Notes under the pieces: model-generated
What the model was told of the DNA's origin: nothing
The model's database searches: none
The model's input: the letters and a program-made list of their open reading frames with translations, nothing else
In this document: positions 17,379 through 26,801 of the stretch, piece by piece
Position numbering within the stretch: the stretch's first letter is position 1
How the letters are laid out: every line of letters starts with the position of its first letter
Program-made: the position numbers and the translations under genes
Origin: Bradyrhizobium sp. AZCC 1719
Lineage (GTDB): Bacteria; Pseudomonadota; Alphaproteobacteria; Rhizobiales; Xanthobacteraceae
NCBI RefSeq assembly: GCF_036924525.1
Contig: NZ_JAZHRU010000001.1
Location: forward strand, 1,455,001 to 1,519,000
Reading direction: 5' to 3'
DNA length: 64,000 nucleotides

Positions 17379-18212
17379 CTAACCGACCGCGCGGTAGGTG
17401 CTTGGCGTTGTACCGATCAGTCGGCGAAATCGCCGGTTAAAAGTGGCGAGATCCTCGAAGCCAGCCTTGAAAGCGATCCTGGAGATCGGATCCGAGCTCT
17501 CGCGGAGCTGCCTTGCAGCGTGGTGGAGCCGCATATGCAGAATGTACTGATGCGGCGTCATTCCGGCTACTTGCTGGAACGTACGCAGAAAATGATAGGG
17601 ACTCATTGCAGCTTCGCGGGCAAGCGCGTTGAGCCCCAGCCTTCCATCTGGTTGTGCATCGATACGGCGGACGACCCGGGTAATCCGCCGCTCATCGTGC
17701 GCGCTTGGAGTGCGGATAGGCGCGACTTTGTCGGCCGTCATCATCAGAACGGCGCCGGCAAGTCGGGTCGCGATTTCCTCGAGCGCTGCCCCGTCGCGCT
17801 GATCGCGGGCGACTTCAGCATCGGCGAGTAGACCAATGAGGTCGTTTGTCGGAGGCAAGCCGGCATGGTCGAATGTAGTCCTGCGTGCGCCCGGCACGCC
17901 TGCGGCAATGCTCTCGAAGAATGCTGGCGCGAAATGAAACGCGAGACACCGGTCGCCCTGCGCATGCTCATGCCCGCACTCGAAGCAGCTGCCGGCATTG
18001 CCGAGCAGAAGCGATCCCGGCACGAGCGTCGCGGCTCCAACCTGCGTCCGGTACTGAAAGCTTCCTTGCGTCACTGGCGAGATTGCCGTTTCGGCATGCT
18101 GCTCGACGAAAGCGTGATCGTGCGGCCCGTAGTCGCAGACCACGTCACGCACGCTCCAACCAGGACCAGACGCCAATACCTTAATCTTGAGTGCCATAAC
18201 GCCAGAACGCAT
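17379..18212 (-). CDS. AraC family transcriptional regulator
   Basis: This 277-residue protein has an N-terminal cupin-like sensor region (about 1-160) and a C-terminal double helix-turn-helix: LGLNALAREAAMSPYHFLRT for the first motif and DPISRIAFKAGFEDLATFNR for the second, then the family end RRLIGTTPSTYR. A Cys/His pair in NAGSCFECGHEHAQGDRC may bind a metal or react with oxidants. It is divergent from the gene at 18489 and probably controls it. A start at the ATG at 18197 is also possible. Confidence 0.9.
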   Translation of the reverse strand: MRSGVMALKIKVLASGPGWSVRDVVCDYGPHDHAFVEQHAETAISPVTQGSFQYRTQVGAATLVPGSLLLGNAGSCFECGHEHAQGDRCLAFHFAPAFFESIAAGVPGARRTTFDHAGLPPTNDLIGLLADAEVARDQRDGAALEEIATRLAGAVLMMTADKVAPIRTPSAHDERRITRVVRRIDAQPDGRLGLNALAREAAMSPYHFLRTFQQVAGMTPHQYILHMRLHHAARQLRESSDPISRIAFKAGFEDLATFNRRFRRLIGTTPSTYRAVG

Positions 18213-18488
18213 AACCTGGTTTCAGGTTCTCCAGCAGAGCGGGCAACAGGCTGTTCCGGCCAGCCCGACCAGATTTAGCAATTTTTCCCAAGCGAAAACC
18301 GGCGCCGCGCCACATCTGCAGGGCCAACCGGTCGATCCGAAACCCGCCTCAGGCTTGCACTTCAGTTTCGCGGCACCGGCCCGTGGCAGTGAGCAAGTTC
18401 CATGCGGCGACCTTTGATTGATCCCGATGGGTGGATATCGGATCGAGGCTCACGGTGAGGCCAACCGTTGGAGTCAGAGGAGGCTACG

Positions 18489-19058
18489 ATGACATCTGCG
18501 CACACCACAAATGCTCAAGCGCCAAGCTCGCTTGCCACATCATTTGCTCGCGTGCTCCACGCCGATGGCCCGGATCCAGAGCGCAAGGCCAAGCTGGAAC
18601 TATATTCGTGGCTCGTCGGTCAATGGGAGATGGACGTCACCACAATACTTGAGGACGGGTCCACCCATGCCGGTCACGGTGAGATTCACGCAGGCTGGAT
18701 ATTGCAGGGCCGCGCCATACAGGACGTCTGGATGATCCCGCGCCTTATGCAACGGCGCCTGGGTATTGAACAGCTTCCCGGGGCAGGAAATTGGTACGGA
18801 ACGACGCTGCGCATCTACGATCCGAATCTCGATGCTTGGCGCATTCTATGGAATGACCCTGCGACCGATGTTTTCACGCAACAGACCGGCCGCGCACGAG
18901 ACCGAGATATTGTGCAGGAAGGCCCGGATCCACGAGGCGGCTCGATGCGCTGGACCTTTTCCGAAATTGAACCGACGTCTTTTCATTGGACGGCGGAGCG
19001 GAGTTTGGACAACGAAAACTGGCGGAAGGAAGTCGATATTCGTGCGCGCCGCATGTGA
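18489..19058 (+). CDS. conserved protein of unknown function (possible lipocalin-like/DUF1579-type fold)
   Basis: This is a 189-residue soluble protein rich in Trp and beta strands (YSWLVGQWEMDVTTILEDGS, then GWILQGRAIQDVWMIPR and RWTFSEIEPTSFHWTAERS). The pattern suits a calycin-like barrel, as in DUF1579 proteins, but no firm family match is made. GGAGG lies eight bases before the ATG at 18489. It is divergent from the AraC gene and 50 bp before an MFS gene, so the two probably form one transcript. Confidence 0.65.
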   Translation: MTSAHTTNAQAPSSLATSFARVLHADGPDPERKAKLELYSWLVGQWEMDVTTILEDGSTHAGHGEIHAGWILQGRAIQDVWMIPRLMQRRLGIEQLPGAGNWYGTTLRIYDPNLDAWRILWNDPATDVFTQQTGRARDRDIVQEGPDPRGGSMRWTFSEIEPTSFHWTAERSLDNENWRKEVDIRARRM

Positions 19059-19108
19059 GCTGCTTCCGGCGTGTCCAGCGACCACATCCGAAGCTTGCGT
19101 GAGGTCGT

Positions 19109-20278
19109 GTGCGCAGAACCCAATCCACCGCAGCTCTTGCATTCGGCTACTTCGTTGTGGGGATCGGCGCTTTCGCGGTGACCGGTCTACTCAATGAGAT
19201 CGCGCTGGAGCTTGGGACGTCAGTCGCAGGTGCGGGACAGTTGATGTCCGCTTATTCGCTTGCGCTCGCGGTCGGGGCGCCGCTGCTGATGTCTCTCACG
19301 AGGCGATTTGGTCGGCGGGACTTGATTGCGGCGGGACTTGTCTTGTTTGGAGTCCTGCAGTTTGCCGCGGCGGTGGCGCCGACCTACAGCACGCTTGCAG
19401 CGGCGCGCATATTTGCAGGCCTTGCTGCTGCGATCGTCACTCCACACTCGATCGCTGCCGCCGGTCTTGCAGCTCCGCCCGGACAGAGCGGCAGAGCCAT
19501 CGCCACGATGTTTCTCGGGTTCACGCTCTCGATCGTGATTGGGATACCTGCAGGAAACGCGCTCGGAGCGGTTCTTGGCTGGCGCGTAACGCTCAGCCTT
19601 GTCGGCGCAATGTCGTTCGCGAGCGCGGTGTGGGTCGCGCTCACGGTTTCAGCCAGAGTGCCGAATGCGCCGGTAGACTGGAGCGCATGGCGGCCTTTGG
19701 CGGGCAATGCAGTCATTCTATGGTTGTTGCTGACCACCGTTCTCCAGTGTGCAGGTCAATTTACACTCTATACCTACCTTGCTCCCGGCCTCAGGGACAG
19801 CCTGGGCATTGATGCGGGGGGAATCGGCCTTCTGTTTGGCTGGTTCGGGGTAGCGGGGCTTGCTGGCAATTACTTCGCGAGCCGCGTGATAGATCGCATT
19901 GGCGCTGGACGTGTGGTTGGCGCTTGCCTTGTCCTCATGATTGCAGCGTTTGCGATGTGGCCCATGGCATACGGATCGCTGGTGACTACGATGCTGGCGA
20001 TCTCGATCTGGGGGCTTGGCGGCTTCGCTATTCATCCGTCTCAGCAGGCACGGCTCGTGCTCCTGGCGCCGGAGCTGGCTTCAGCCTCGGCGGCATTGAA
20101 TCTGTCCGCCACGTATCTCGGGCAAATGTTCGGCAGCGCCTTTGGTGGCGGCCTGATCACTTGGTTCGGTGCGGATGCGCTCGCTTGGGGAGGAGCTGCT
20201 CTGCTTGTTGCTGCGATTGGAGCAGCATTTGCCGCTGGCCAACGGCCCGTGGCAAGAGATAACGTTGAGCAAGCCTAG
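19109..20278 (+). CDS. MFS transporter (AraJ/drug:H+ antiporter-like)
   Basis: This 389-residue protein has twelve transmembrane segments and the loop-2/3 motif TRRFGRRDLIAAGL and motif C-like FTLSIVIGIPAGNALGAVLG, as in the AraJ/PbuE-type exporters. The start is a GTG at 19109. It follows the conserved gene at 18489 in the same direction and is likely under the same AraC regulator. The substrate is unknown. Confidence 0.88.
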   Translation: MRRTQSTAALAFGYFVVGIGAFAVTGLLNEIALELGTSVAGAGQLMSAYSLALAVGAPLLMSLTRRFGRRDLIAAGLVLFGVLQFAAAVAPTYSTLAAARIFAGLAAAIVTPHSIAAAGLAAPPGQSGRAIATMFLGFTLSIVIGIPAGNALGAVLGWRVTLSLVGAMSFASAVWVALTVSARVPNAPVDWSAWRPLAGNAVILWLLLTTVLQCAGQFTLYTYLAPGLRDSLGIDAGGIGLLFGWFGVAGLAGNYFASRVIDRIGAGRVVGACLVLMIAAFAMWPMAYGSLVTTMLAISIWGLGGFAIHPSQQARLVLLAPELASASAALNLSATYLGQMFGSAFGGGLITWFGADALAWGGAALLVAAIGAAFAAGQRPVARDNVEQA

Positions 20279-20306
20279 CCGAAAAGACGCCAAACGAGGA
20301 AGAAGC

Positions 20307-20948
20307 CTAGGCTCGGTCCACTCCCAGCATCTTCATCAGCTTCAGCACCGCGCTGTCGGGCGTGGTCAGCACCGGCCGTCCCGTCGCCTCGGCGACCGCG
20401 TCAGCCGCCGGCGCCAGGCTGTACTGGGCGAGCGCGATCAGGTCGCAGTCGCGCAAGCTCCTCGCTGCTTCCACCACCAGGCGGTCATGGGTCGCGCGAT
20501 CGCCGCGATCGAGCGCGGCCAACGCGCCCTCCGCCAGTTTCGGCACCAGCTCGACCCACGACGGAAACTCCGGCGGCATCGAGGCGAGCGTCGGCGGGAA
20601 CGTCGACAACAGCCCGATCTTCCGGCCATGCGCGACGGCCTGCTCGATCATCGCTTCATTGGGCTTGAGCACCGGCATCGGGGCGTGGGCCCGTGCGACG
20701 GCTTCAATGCAGGGGCCGAACGCCGAGCAGGTGAACAGGATCGCATCCGATCCGGTACCGACGGCGTAGCGTCCGAGCCGGAGGAAGCGCTCGGTCATAG
20801 CATCAGTGAGCCCGCCGTCACGCGCCAGATCGGCCGACAGGCTGTCGTCGAGCAAATTCATCAGGCGGGCCTCCGGCCAAAGCCTGGCGAAGGAGGCTTC
20901 GATCGGCACAATCGAGTGCTTCAGAGCATGGATCAGGGTAATTCGCAT
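20307..20948 (-). CDS. aspartate/glutamate racemase family protein
   Basis: This is a 213-residue member of the Asp/Glu/hydantoin racemase superfamily. The two catalytic Cys regions appear as DAILFTCSAFGPCIEAVARA and, weakly, SLRDCDLIALAQYSLAPAAD, where Gln/Tyr replaces the usual second Cys context. The ATG at 20948 is preferred over an upstream start at 21041. It lies 116 bp downstream of aapJ on the same strand, so it may be the last gene of the amino-acid cluster. The substrate may be an amino acid or a 2-aryl dicarboxylate. Confidence 0.8.
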   Translation of the reverse strand: MRITLIHALKHSIVPIEASFARLWPEARLMNLLDDSLSADLARDGGLTDAMTERFLRLGRYAVGTGSDAILFTCSAFGPCIEAVARAHAPMPVLKPNEAMIEQAVAHGRKIGLLSTFPPTLASMPPEFPSWVELVPKLAEGALAALDRGDRATHDRLVVEAARSLRDCDLIALAQYSLAPAADAVAEATGRPVLTTPDSAVLKLMKMLGVDRA

Positions 20949-21064
20949 ATGGGTCAGTCTGGCTGCGGCGCAGAGGGTGTCAACCCGCCGCGCCGCGATA
21001 GTTTTTGTTTGACGCGTTTTCTTACGCGAACCGGCATCCACTTCGCTCGAAAACGCTATGCTCC

Positions 21065-22075
21065 CTACTTGAACGGCAGAGCGTACATCAGGCCGCCCTT
21101 GGCCCAGGTCGCGTTGAGGCCGCGATCGAGTTTTAACGGGCTCGCCTTGCCGACATTGCGCTCAAAAATCTCGCCGTAATTGCCGCTCGCCTTGATCGCC
21201 TGCAGCATCCATTTGTTGTCGAGGCCCAATCGCGAGCCGAGTTCGCCCGAAGTACCGAGCAGCCGCTGGACGGCCGGCACATTGGATTTTGCCATTTGAT
21301 CGGCGTTGGCTGCGGTGACACCAAGCTCTTCCGCCTCGATCAGACCATAGTGAAGCCAGGCGATGATGTCGGTCCAGACATCGTCGCCGTTGCGGGTGAA
21401 CGGCCCGAGCGGCTCCTTGCTGATGGTCTGCGGCAGCACGGTGTAATCGGCCGGATTGGAAGCCGCGGTGGTGATCGCGCCGGCGAGCGCGGAAGCGTCC
21501 TGGGTCATGGCATCGCAGCGCCCGCCAAAGAACGTCTGGTACATGGTATCGGTGCGGTCGAACACCAGCGGTTTCCATTCGATGCCGTTGGCACGGCCGT
21601 AGTCGCCGAGCGTCACTTCATGGGTCGTGCCCTGCGCGACGCAGACGGTGGCACCATTGAGGCTCTTGAGGTCCTTTACGCCGGCGTCGGCCCTTACGAC
21701 AAAACCCTGGCCGTCGTAGAAATTGACCGGTCCCTGCCGCAGCCCCAGCGTCGCGCCGCGCAGATAGGTCTGCGTCGAATTGCGGTAGAGCACGTCGATC
21801 TCGCCCGACTGCAAAGCCGTGAAGCGGTTCTGCGCCGTGAGCGCGACATAGCGCACCTTGCTGGCGTCGCCGAGCACACCGGCGGCCAAGGCGCGGCAAT
21901 AGTCGACGTCGAGCCCCTTGTAATTGCCCTGCGAATCCGGCGTGGAGAACCCGGCGAAGCCGATGCTGACGCCGCACACCAGCGTGCCGCGCTGTTTGAC
22001 CGTATCGAGCGTTGCGGCTTGCGCCATCAAGCCCGACGCGGCGAGCAAGCCTGTAGCGATGATGATTCTCTTCAT
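21065..22075 (-). CDS. aapJ: general L-amino acid ABC transporter substrate-binding protein
   Basis: This is a 336-residue periplasmic amino-acid receptor of the AapJ/BztA type. The signal peptide ends GLMAQA, and the mature start LDTVKQRGTLVCGVSIGFAG is classical. Later KGLDVDYCRALAAGVLGDAS and VCVAQGTTHEVTLGDYGRAN carry ligand contacts. An excellent TAGGAGGAG precedes the ATG. It lies 10 bp downstream of the aminotransferase gene. Its membrane partners AapQ and AapM are on the other strand, starting at 24464. Confidence 0.92.
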   Translation of the reverse strand: MKRIIIATGLLAASGLMAQAATLDTVKQRGTLVCGVSIGFAGFSTPDSQGNYKGLDVDYCRALAAGVLGDASKVRYVALTAQNRFTALQSGEIDVLYRNSTQTYLRGATLGLRQGPVNFYDGQGFVVRADAGVKDLKSLNGATVCVAQGTTHEVTLGDYGRANGIEWKPLVFDRTDTMYQTFFGGRCDAMTQDASALAGAITTAASNPADYTVLPQTISKEPLGPFTRNGDDVWTDIIAWLHYGLIEAEELGVTAANADQMAKSNVPAVQRLLGTSGELGSRLGLDNKWMLQAIKASGNYGEIFERNVGKASPLKLDRGLNATWAKGGLMYALPFK

Positions 22076-22085
22076 TCTGCTCCTC

Positions 22086-23435
22086 CTAATGACCAACACT
22101 CTTCAACACCGAGTCGACGGCGTGCCCTAATCGGTCGACGATCATGTCGATGTCGTCTGATGTCGCGATATAGGGCGGCGCGAGCAGGACGTGGTCGCCG
22201 CTGCGGCCGTCGACCGATCCACCCGAGGGATAACAGGCAAGGCCGCCTCCCAACGCGGCGGCCTTGATCCGCTGGTGGAGCTTGAGCGCGGGATCGAACG
22301 GCGCGCGGGTGGCGCGATCGGCGACGAGCTCAATGGCCTGGAACAGGCCTCGCCCCCTGATATCGCCGACATGGCGGTGATTGCCGAAACGCTCGGTCAG
22401 GCGCCGTTCGAGCTGGCGGCCAAGATCCTTGACCCTGTCGAGCAGTTGCTCGTCGTCGATCACCCGCTGCACCTCGAGCGCCGCAGCACAGGCGAGCGGA
22501 TGCGCCAGATAGGTGTGGCCGTGCTGGAATGCGCCCGAGCCTTCACGGATCGTGTCGATGATGCGCCCGCCGGCGAGCATGGCGCCGATCGGTTGATAGC
22601 CGCCGCCGAGACCCTTGGCGATCGCCTGGATATCTGGCGCGATGCCCTCCTGCTCCCAGGCGTGGCGCGTGCCGGTGCGGCCCATGCCGCACATCACCTC
22701 GTCCAGGATCAAGAGCGCGCCATGCCGGTTACAGATCTCGCGGACGGCGCGGAAATATCCCTCCGGCGCCGGCACGCATCCGCCGGTGGCACCCACCACC
22801 GGCTCGGCGATGAATGCCGCCACCGTATCCGGACCAAGGCGCTGGAATTCGGCTTCCAGCTCGCCCGCCAGTCGCGTCACGAAATCGGCCTCGGATTCGC
22901 TGTCGCGTTTTTCGTGATAGGCGAACGCTGGCGTCACGTGGCTGAAGGCCGCCGACAATAACGGCGCGTAGGGTTCGCGCCGCCAGGCGTTGCCGCCGGC
23001 GGCGAGCGCACCCAGCGTATTGCCGTGATAGCTCTGGCGGCGCGCGATGAAGCGCTGGCGTTGCGGCTGGCCGCTTTCGACAAAATATTGCCGCGCCAAC
23101 TTGATGCTGGCCTCGATTGCTTCCGACCCGCCGCTGACGAGATAGGCGTAGGCCAGACCGCCGGGCTCGTCGCCGACGAGCGCCTCGGCCAGCGCTTCGG
23201 CAGGCTCCGACGAGAAGAACCCGGTATGGGCAAAGGCCAGCTTCGATGCCTGCCGCGTTATGGCCTCGAGCACGCGAGGGTGCTGGTGGCCGAGACAGGA
23301 GACGGCAGCGCCGCCGGAAGCGTCCAGAATCCGCCTGCCATCCTCGGCGATCAGCCAGACGCCATCGCCGCCGATGGCCTTTGGCGGCGTTTCACGCAGG
23401 CTTCGGTGCAGCAACCGGCTTTTGCTGGCTCCCAT
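22086..23435 (-). CDS. class III pyridoxal-phosphate aminotransferase
   Basis: This is a 449-residue fold-type I aminotransferase of the omega-amino acid/GABA/ornithine group. It shows the PLP phosphate site VSGGSEAIEASIKLARQY, the cofactor Asp in LLILDEVMCGMGRTG and the Schiff-base Lys in IQAIAKGLGGGYQPIGAML. The ATG at 23435 is preceded by AAAGG; a TTG at 23444 overlaps the stop of the RpiR gene. It sits between rpiR-type and aapJ genes, so it probably transaminates an amino acid imported by Aap. Confidence 0.92.
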   Translation of the reverse strand: MGASKSRLLHRSLRETPPKAIGGDGVWLIAEDGRRILDASGGAAVSCLGHQHPRVLEAITRQASKLAFAHTGFFSSEPAEALAEALVGDEPGGLAYAYLVSGGSEAIEASIKLARQYFVESGQPQRQRFIARRQSYHGNTLGALAAGGNAWRREPYAPLLSAAFSHVTPAFAYHEKRDSESEADFVTRLAGELEAEFQRLGPDTVAAFIAEPVVGATGGCVPAPEGYFRAVREICNRHGALLILDEVMCGMGRTGTRHAWEQEGIAPDIQAIAKGLGGGYQPIGAMLAGGRIIDTIREGSGAFQHGHTYLAHPLACAAALEVQRVIDDEQLLDRVKDLGRQLERRLTERFGNHRHVGDIRGRGLFQAIELVADRATRAPFDPALKLHQRIKAAALGGGLACYPSGGSVDGRSGDHVLLAPPYIATSDDIDMIVDRLGHAVDSVLKSVGH

Positions 23436-23440
23436 GACGA

Positions 23441-24316
23441 TCAACCTTTCTCCGCGACATATTGCGACAGCGCGGCCAACCGGCCTTCGGTCTCTTCGAG
23501 GCGGCGCTTGGCGCCGGTGCCGCCCAGCACGAAGGTCACGGCAGCCAGCGACTGCGCGATGGCAATGGCGCCGGTGAGGCTCGGGAAGAATCCCGGCGAC
23601 GCGGCGGCCTCATAGAGCAACAGATGATCGGCCCCCTCCGCCATCGGCGCCGTAATCGTATCGGCAATCGCAACCAGCGTGGCGCCAGAATCATGGGCCG
23701 CCCGCGCCGACAAAACGCTTGCCCTCGAATAGGGCGCAAACCCGATAACGACGACGGCGTCGCCGCTATGGAACGCACCCAGATCGAGATCTTCGGGACC
23801 CGAGCCGCCGACCAGATGCACCGCGTCCGGCCGGAACAAGCGAAGCTGATAATTGAGCAATTCCGCAACGCTGCGGCAGCTCCGAAAGCCGGCGATCCAG
23901 ATGCGCCGCGCGGCGTGCAGAGCCTTGGCGGCGTTGGCCACCGAGCCGGCCGAAATGCGCGCAAGACCTGCCGCCTCGGCTTCCAGCTTGTCGGAGATCA
24001 GCGATATCTCGGCGTTGGGCCCTTTCCCGCCGCCCTTGGCGCGACCCGAAAACGGCGAAGATTGCGCGGGCCGGCGGGCCTCGGTCAGCGCGGCGCGCAA
24101 CTCGTCCCATCCGGAATAGCCGATCGCTTTTGCAAGCCGGGTGAAAGCGGCGGGATCGGCGCCGGCCTCGGCGGCAAGATCGCGCATCGAGCGCGTGGTG
24201 GCGTCATAGTCATTGGCGGCAACGAACCGGCCGACTTGCTGCAGCCGCATCGGCAACGACGGCAGCGCACTGCACAAATCGTTCAGCGGCGAGGATTTCG
24301 GCCGGGGCTGCGCCAT
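23441..24316 (-). CDS. MurR/RpiR family transcriptional regulator
   Basis: This is a 291-residue regulator with an N-terminal HTH_6 domain (SMRDLAAEAGADPAAFTRLA) and a C-terminal SIS domain (about 120-270, with RRIWIAGFRSCRSVAELLNY). RpiR proteins sense phosphosugars or other small ligands through SIS. It is first in the run rpiR-aminotransferase-aapJ and divergent from aapQ. The ATG at 24316 fits the family; an upstream start at 24376 would run through the palindrome at 24324-24354. Confidence 0.9.
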   Translation of the reverse strand: MAQPRPKSSPLNDLCSALPSLPMRLQQVGRFVAANDYDATTRSMRDLAAEAGADPAAFTRLAKAIGYSGWDELRAALTEARRPAQSSPFSGRAKGGGKGPNAEISLISDKLEAEAAGLARISAGSVANAAKALHAARRIWIAGFRSCRSVAELLNYQLRLFRPDAVHLVGGSGPEDLDLGAFHSGDAVVVIGFAPYSRASVLSARAAHDSGATLVAIADTITAPMAEGADHLLLYEAAASPGFFPSLTGAIAIAQSLAAVTFVLGGTGAKRRLEETEGRLAALSQYVAEKG

Positions 24317-24323
24317 GAAACAT

Positions 24324-24354
24324 ATGTTGCACAAAATCCGTTTTGGTGCAACAT
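24324..24354. promoter_or_regulatory. probable RpiR operator between regulator and aapQ
   Basis: The perfect inverted repeat ATGTTGCAC-N13-GTGCAACAT begins eight bases upstream of the RpiR start codon and about 110 bp before aapQ. It is the natural autoregulatory site and could control both divergent units. Binding is inferred. Confidence 0.6.
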
Positions 24355-24463
24355 TTGAAATGCACCTCGGACGCATGGCCGAGGGTCGCTGCTGGAAGAT
24401 CGCTGCTGCAAGACATCATCGTTGCTCAAAGTCATCGCCGCTTAAGTCGAGGATCCTTGTGCT

Positions 24464-25651
24464 GTGACGACATCCACGCCCGAATTGCCTCGCCGGCGGC
24501 GGATGCGCCTCCGCCTGAATCGCCAGCAGGTCAACGGCCTCATCTGGCAGATCGTGGTGGTCGCCATCGCGGTCGCGATCGTTGGCTGGCTCTGGTCCAA
24601 CGCCCTGCACAATTTGTCGGTACGCCGGATTTCGACCGGCTTCGCCTTTCTCGGCCGCGAGGCCGGAATGCCGATCGCGGATAGCTGGCTTGCCTACAGC
24701 CCCAGGGATCCTTACGTCCGCGCCTTCATCGTCGGCATCGTCAATACGCTCCGCGTCGCGGTCATCGGCATCGTGCTCGCGACCGTGCTTGGCACGCTGA
24801 TCGGCATCGCGCGGCTGTCGTCGAACTGGCTGTTGTCGCGGCTGGCTGCAGTCTACGTCGAAGTGCTCCGCGACGTTCCGCTGCTGCTGCAGTTGTTGTT
24901 CTGGTACGTGTTGATGCAGGGACTTCCGGCGGCACGCGCGGCCTGGAAGCCGATCGAAGGCGTCTTTCTGTCGAACAGAGGCCTGGTGTTGCCATCGATT
25001 CCGATCGAGGAAGCAAATCTGTGGGTCATCGCCGCGGCCGCTGCCGGCCTGAGCGCCCTGTATCTATTGCGGCGGCAGTTAGTGGCGTGGCAGATGGCGG
25101 ACGGCAAAGCGCGCCCGCTCTGGCCCTATGCGCTAGCCCTGCTCGTCGGCCTGCCGGCGCTGGTGTCGTTCGGTCTCGGCGCGTCATGGACCATCACGTT
25201 TCCCGAACTGCGCGGCTTCAATTTTGTCGGCGGACTGACGCTCGCACCGGAATATTTCGCGCTGCTGATCGCGCTCGTCACCTACACCTCGGCCTTCATC
25301 GCCGAAATCGTGCGCAGCGGCATTCAGGCCGTCCCAAGGGGTCAATGGGACGCCGCGAACGCGCTCGGCCTGCGCCGTAGCTTTGTGCTTCAGCGCATCG
25401 TGCTGCCGCAGGCGCTCCGCGTCATCATCCCTCCGATGACCAGTCAATATCTGAATCTGACCAAGAATTCCTCGCTTGCCGTTGCGGTCGGGTATCAGGA
25501 CGTGGTGTCGATTGCGAATACCACGCTGAACCAGACCGGACAGGCCATCGAAGCCATCGCGCTCATCATGGCAGTGTTCCTTACCATCAGCCTCGGCATC
25601 AGCCTGTTCATGAACTGGTACAATGCGCGCATCGCGCTGGTGGAGCGCTGA
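24464..25651 (+). CDS. aapQ: general L-amino acid ABC transporter permease
   Basis: This 395-residue inner-membrane permease has the AapQ/HisM layout: an unusually long split between the first helices and the conserved permease block, with VEVLRDVPLLLQLLFWYVLM and then the EAA-type loop SGIQAVPRGQWDAANALGLR before QALRVIIPPMTSQYLNLTKN. The start is a GTG at 24464. It precedes aapM with five bases between stop and start. It forms the channel with AapM and takes amino acids from AapJ. Confidence 0.93.
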   Translation: MTTSTPELPRRRRMRLRLNRQQVNGLIWQIVVVAIAVAIVGWLWSNALHNLSVRRISTGFAFLGREAGMPIADSWLAYSPRDPYVRAFIVGIVNTLRVAVIGIVLATVLGTLIGIARLSSNWLLSRLAAVYVEVLRDVPLLLQLLFWYVLMQGLPAARAAWKPIEGVFLSNRGLVLPSIPIEEANLWVIAAAAAGLSALYLLRRQLVAWQMADGKARPLWPYALALLVGLPALVSFGLGASWTITFPELRGFNFVGGLTLAPEYFALLIALVTYTSAFIAEIVRSGIQAVPRGQWDAANALGLRRSFVLQRIVLPQALRVIIPPMTSQYLNLTKNSSLAVAVGYQDVVSIANTTLNQTGQAIEAIALIMAVFLTISLGISLFMNWYNARIALVER

Positions 25652-25655
25652 TGCC

Positions 25656-26774
25656 ATGACGTCGATCACGGACACCCCGCAAAATCCGCTGCCCTTCGAC
25701 GCGCGCCCCCGCAGGACTCCGGGCGGCCGCGTCATCCGGTGGCTGCGTGCGAATCTGTTCGCCTCGATCACGTCAAGCATCATCTCCGTTCTCCTGATCG
25801 CGTTGCTCGCCAAGGCATTCGTCAGCCTCGTGCAGTGGGGCTACTGGAATGCGATCTGGATCGTTTCCGGCAACCAGACCGGCCCCTGCCGGTCGATTCG
25901 TGGGCTCGGCGCCTGCTGGGCCGTGATCCCTGAAAAATATCGCTTCATCCTGTTCGGCACTTACCCCTTCAATGAGCAGTGGCGGCCGGCACTGGTGTGC
26001 CTCACCTTCGTTGCGCTGTTCTGGGTGTCGAGCCGGCGCAATTGGTGGCGCAAGGAACTGGTACTGGTGTGGGCGGCGGCGCTGGTCCTGATCGGCATCT
26101 TGATGTGGGGCGGCGTCTTCGGGCTGTCCTACGTTTCACAGGATCGCTGGGGCGGGCTGCCGGTGACGCTGATCCTGGCGACGTTTGGGCTGGCGTTCGG
26201 CTTCCCGCTCGGGATCGTGGTGGCGCTGGGCCGCCGTTCAAAATTGCCCGCGATCAGGTCGCTCTGCGTGCTCTATGTCGAGTTGATCCGCGGCGTTCCC
26301 CTGATCAGCCTGTTGTTCATGGCGAGCGTGATGTTTCCGCTGTTCCTGCCCGACGGCGTCAACATCGACAAGCTGCTCCGGGCGCAGATCGCGTTCATAT
26401 TGTACGCCGGCGCCTATCTTGCCGAAGTCATCCGCGGCGGCCTGCAGGCAATTCCGAGAGGACAGCACGACGCCGCCGACGCGCTCGGGCTCACCTACTG
26501 GAAGAAGAACGGCCTGATCATCCTGCCGCAGGCGATTCGCCATGTGATCCCGCCACTGGTGAATACGTTTATCGCCTTCTTCAAGGACACCAGCCTGGTG
26601 CTGATCATCGGCATCTTCGACCTGCTGACGACGGCGAAGACCTCCATCATCGATCCCGCCTGGCAGCAGTTCAGCGTCGAAGTCTACGTGTTCGTCGGGC
26701 TGATCTATTTCGTGTTCTGCTTTGCGATGTCGCGCTACAGCCGGCAATTGGAAGCGCAGTCCCGGCCAGGCTGA
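25656..26774 (+). CDS. aapM: general L-amino acid ABC transporter permease
   Basis: This is the 372-residue partner permease. It shows the same block LCVLYVELIRGVPLISLLFM, the ATPase-docking loop GGLQAIPRGQHDAADALGLT and PQAIRHVIPPLVNTFIAFFK. The ATG at 25656 is chosen as the first after aapQ; the longer frame starts inside aapQ. In other rhizobia aapP, the ATPase, follows aapM; here the next gene is a convergent phosphodiesterase, so the ATPase must come from elsewhere. Confidence 0.93.
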   Translation: MTSITDTPQNPLPFDARPRRTPGGRVIRWLRANLFASITSSIISVLLIALLAKAFVSLVQWGYWNAIWIVSGNQTGPCRSIRGLGACWAVIPEKYRFILFGTYPFNEQWRPALVCLTFVALFWVSSRRNWWRKELVLVWAAALVLIGILMWGGVFGLSYVSQDRWGGLPVTLILATFGLAFGFPLGIVVALGRRSKLPAIRSLCVLYVELIRGVPLISLLFMASVMFPLFLPDGVNIDKLLRAQIAFILYAGAYLAEVIRGGLQAIPRGQHDAADALGLTYWKKNGLIILPQAIRHVIPPLVNTFIAFFKDTSLVLIIGIFDLLTTAKTSIIDPAWQQFSVEVYVFVGLIYFVFCFAMSRYSRQLEAQSRPG

Positions 26775-26801
26775 CGGCCGGCCGCCTGGCGTTGTCAGGC
26801 G

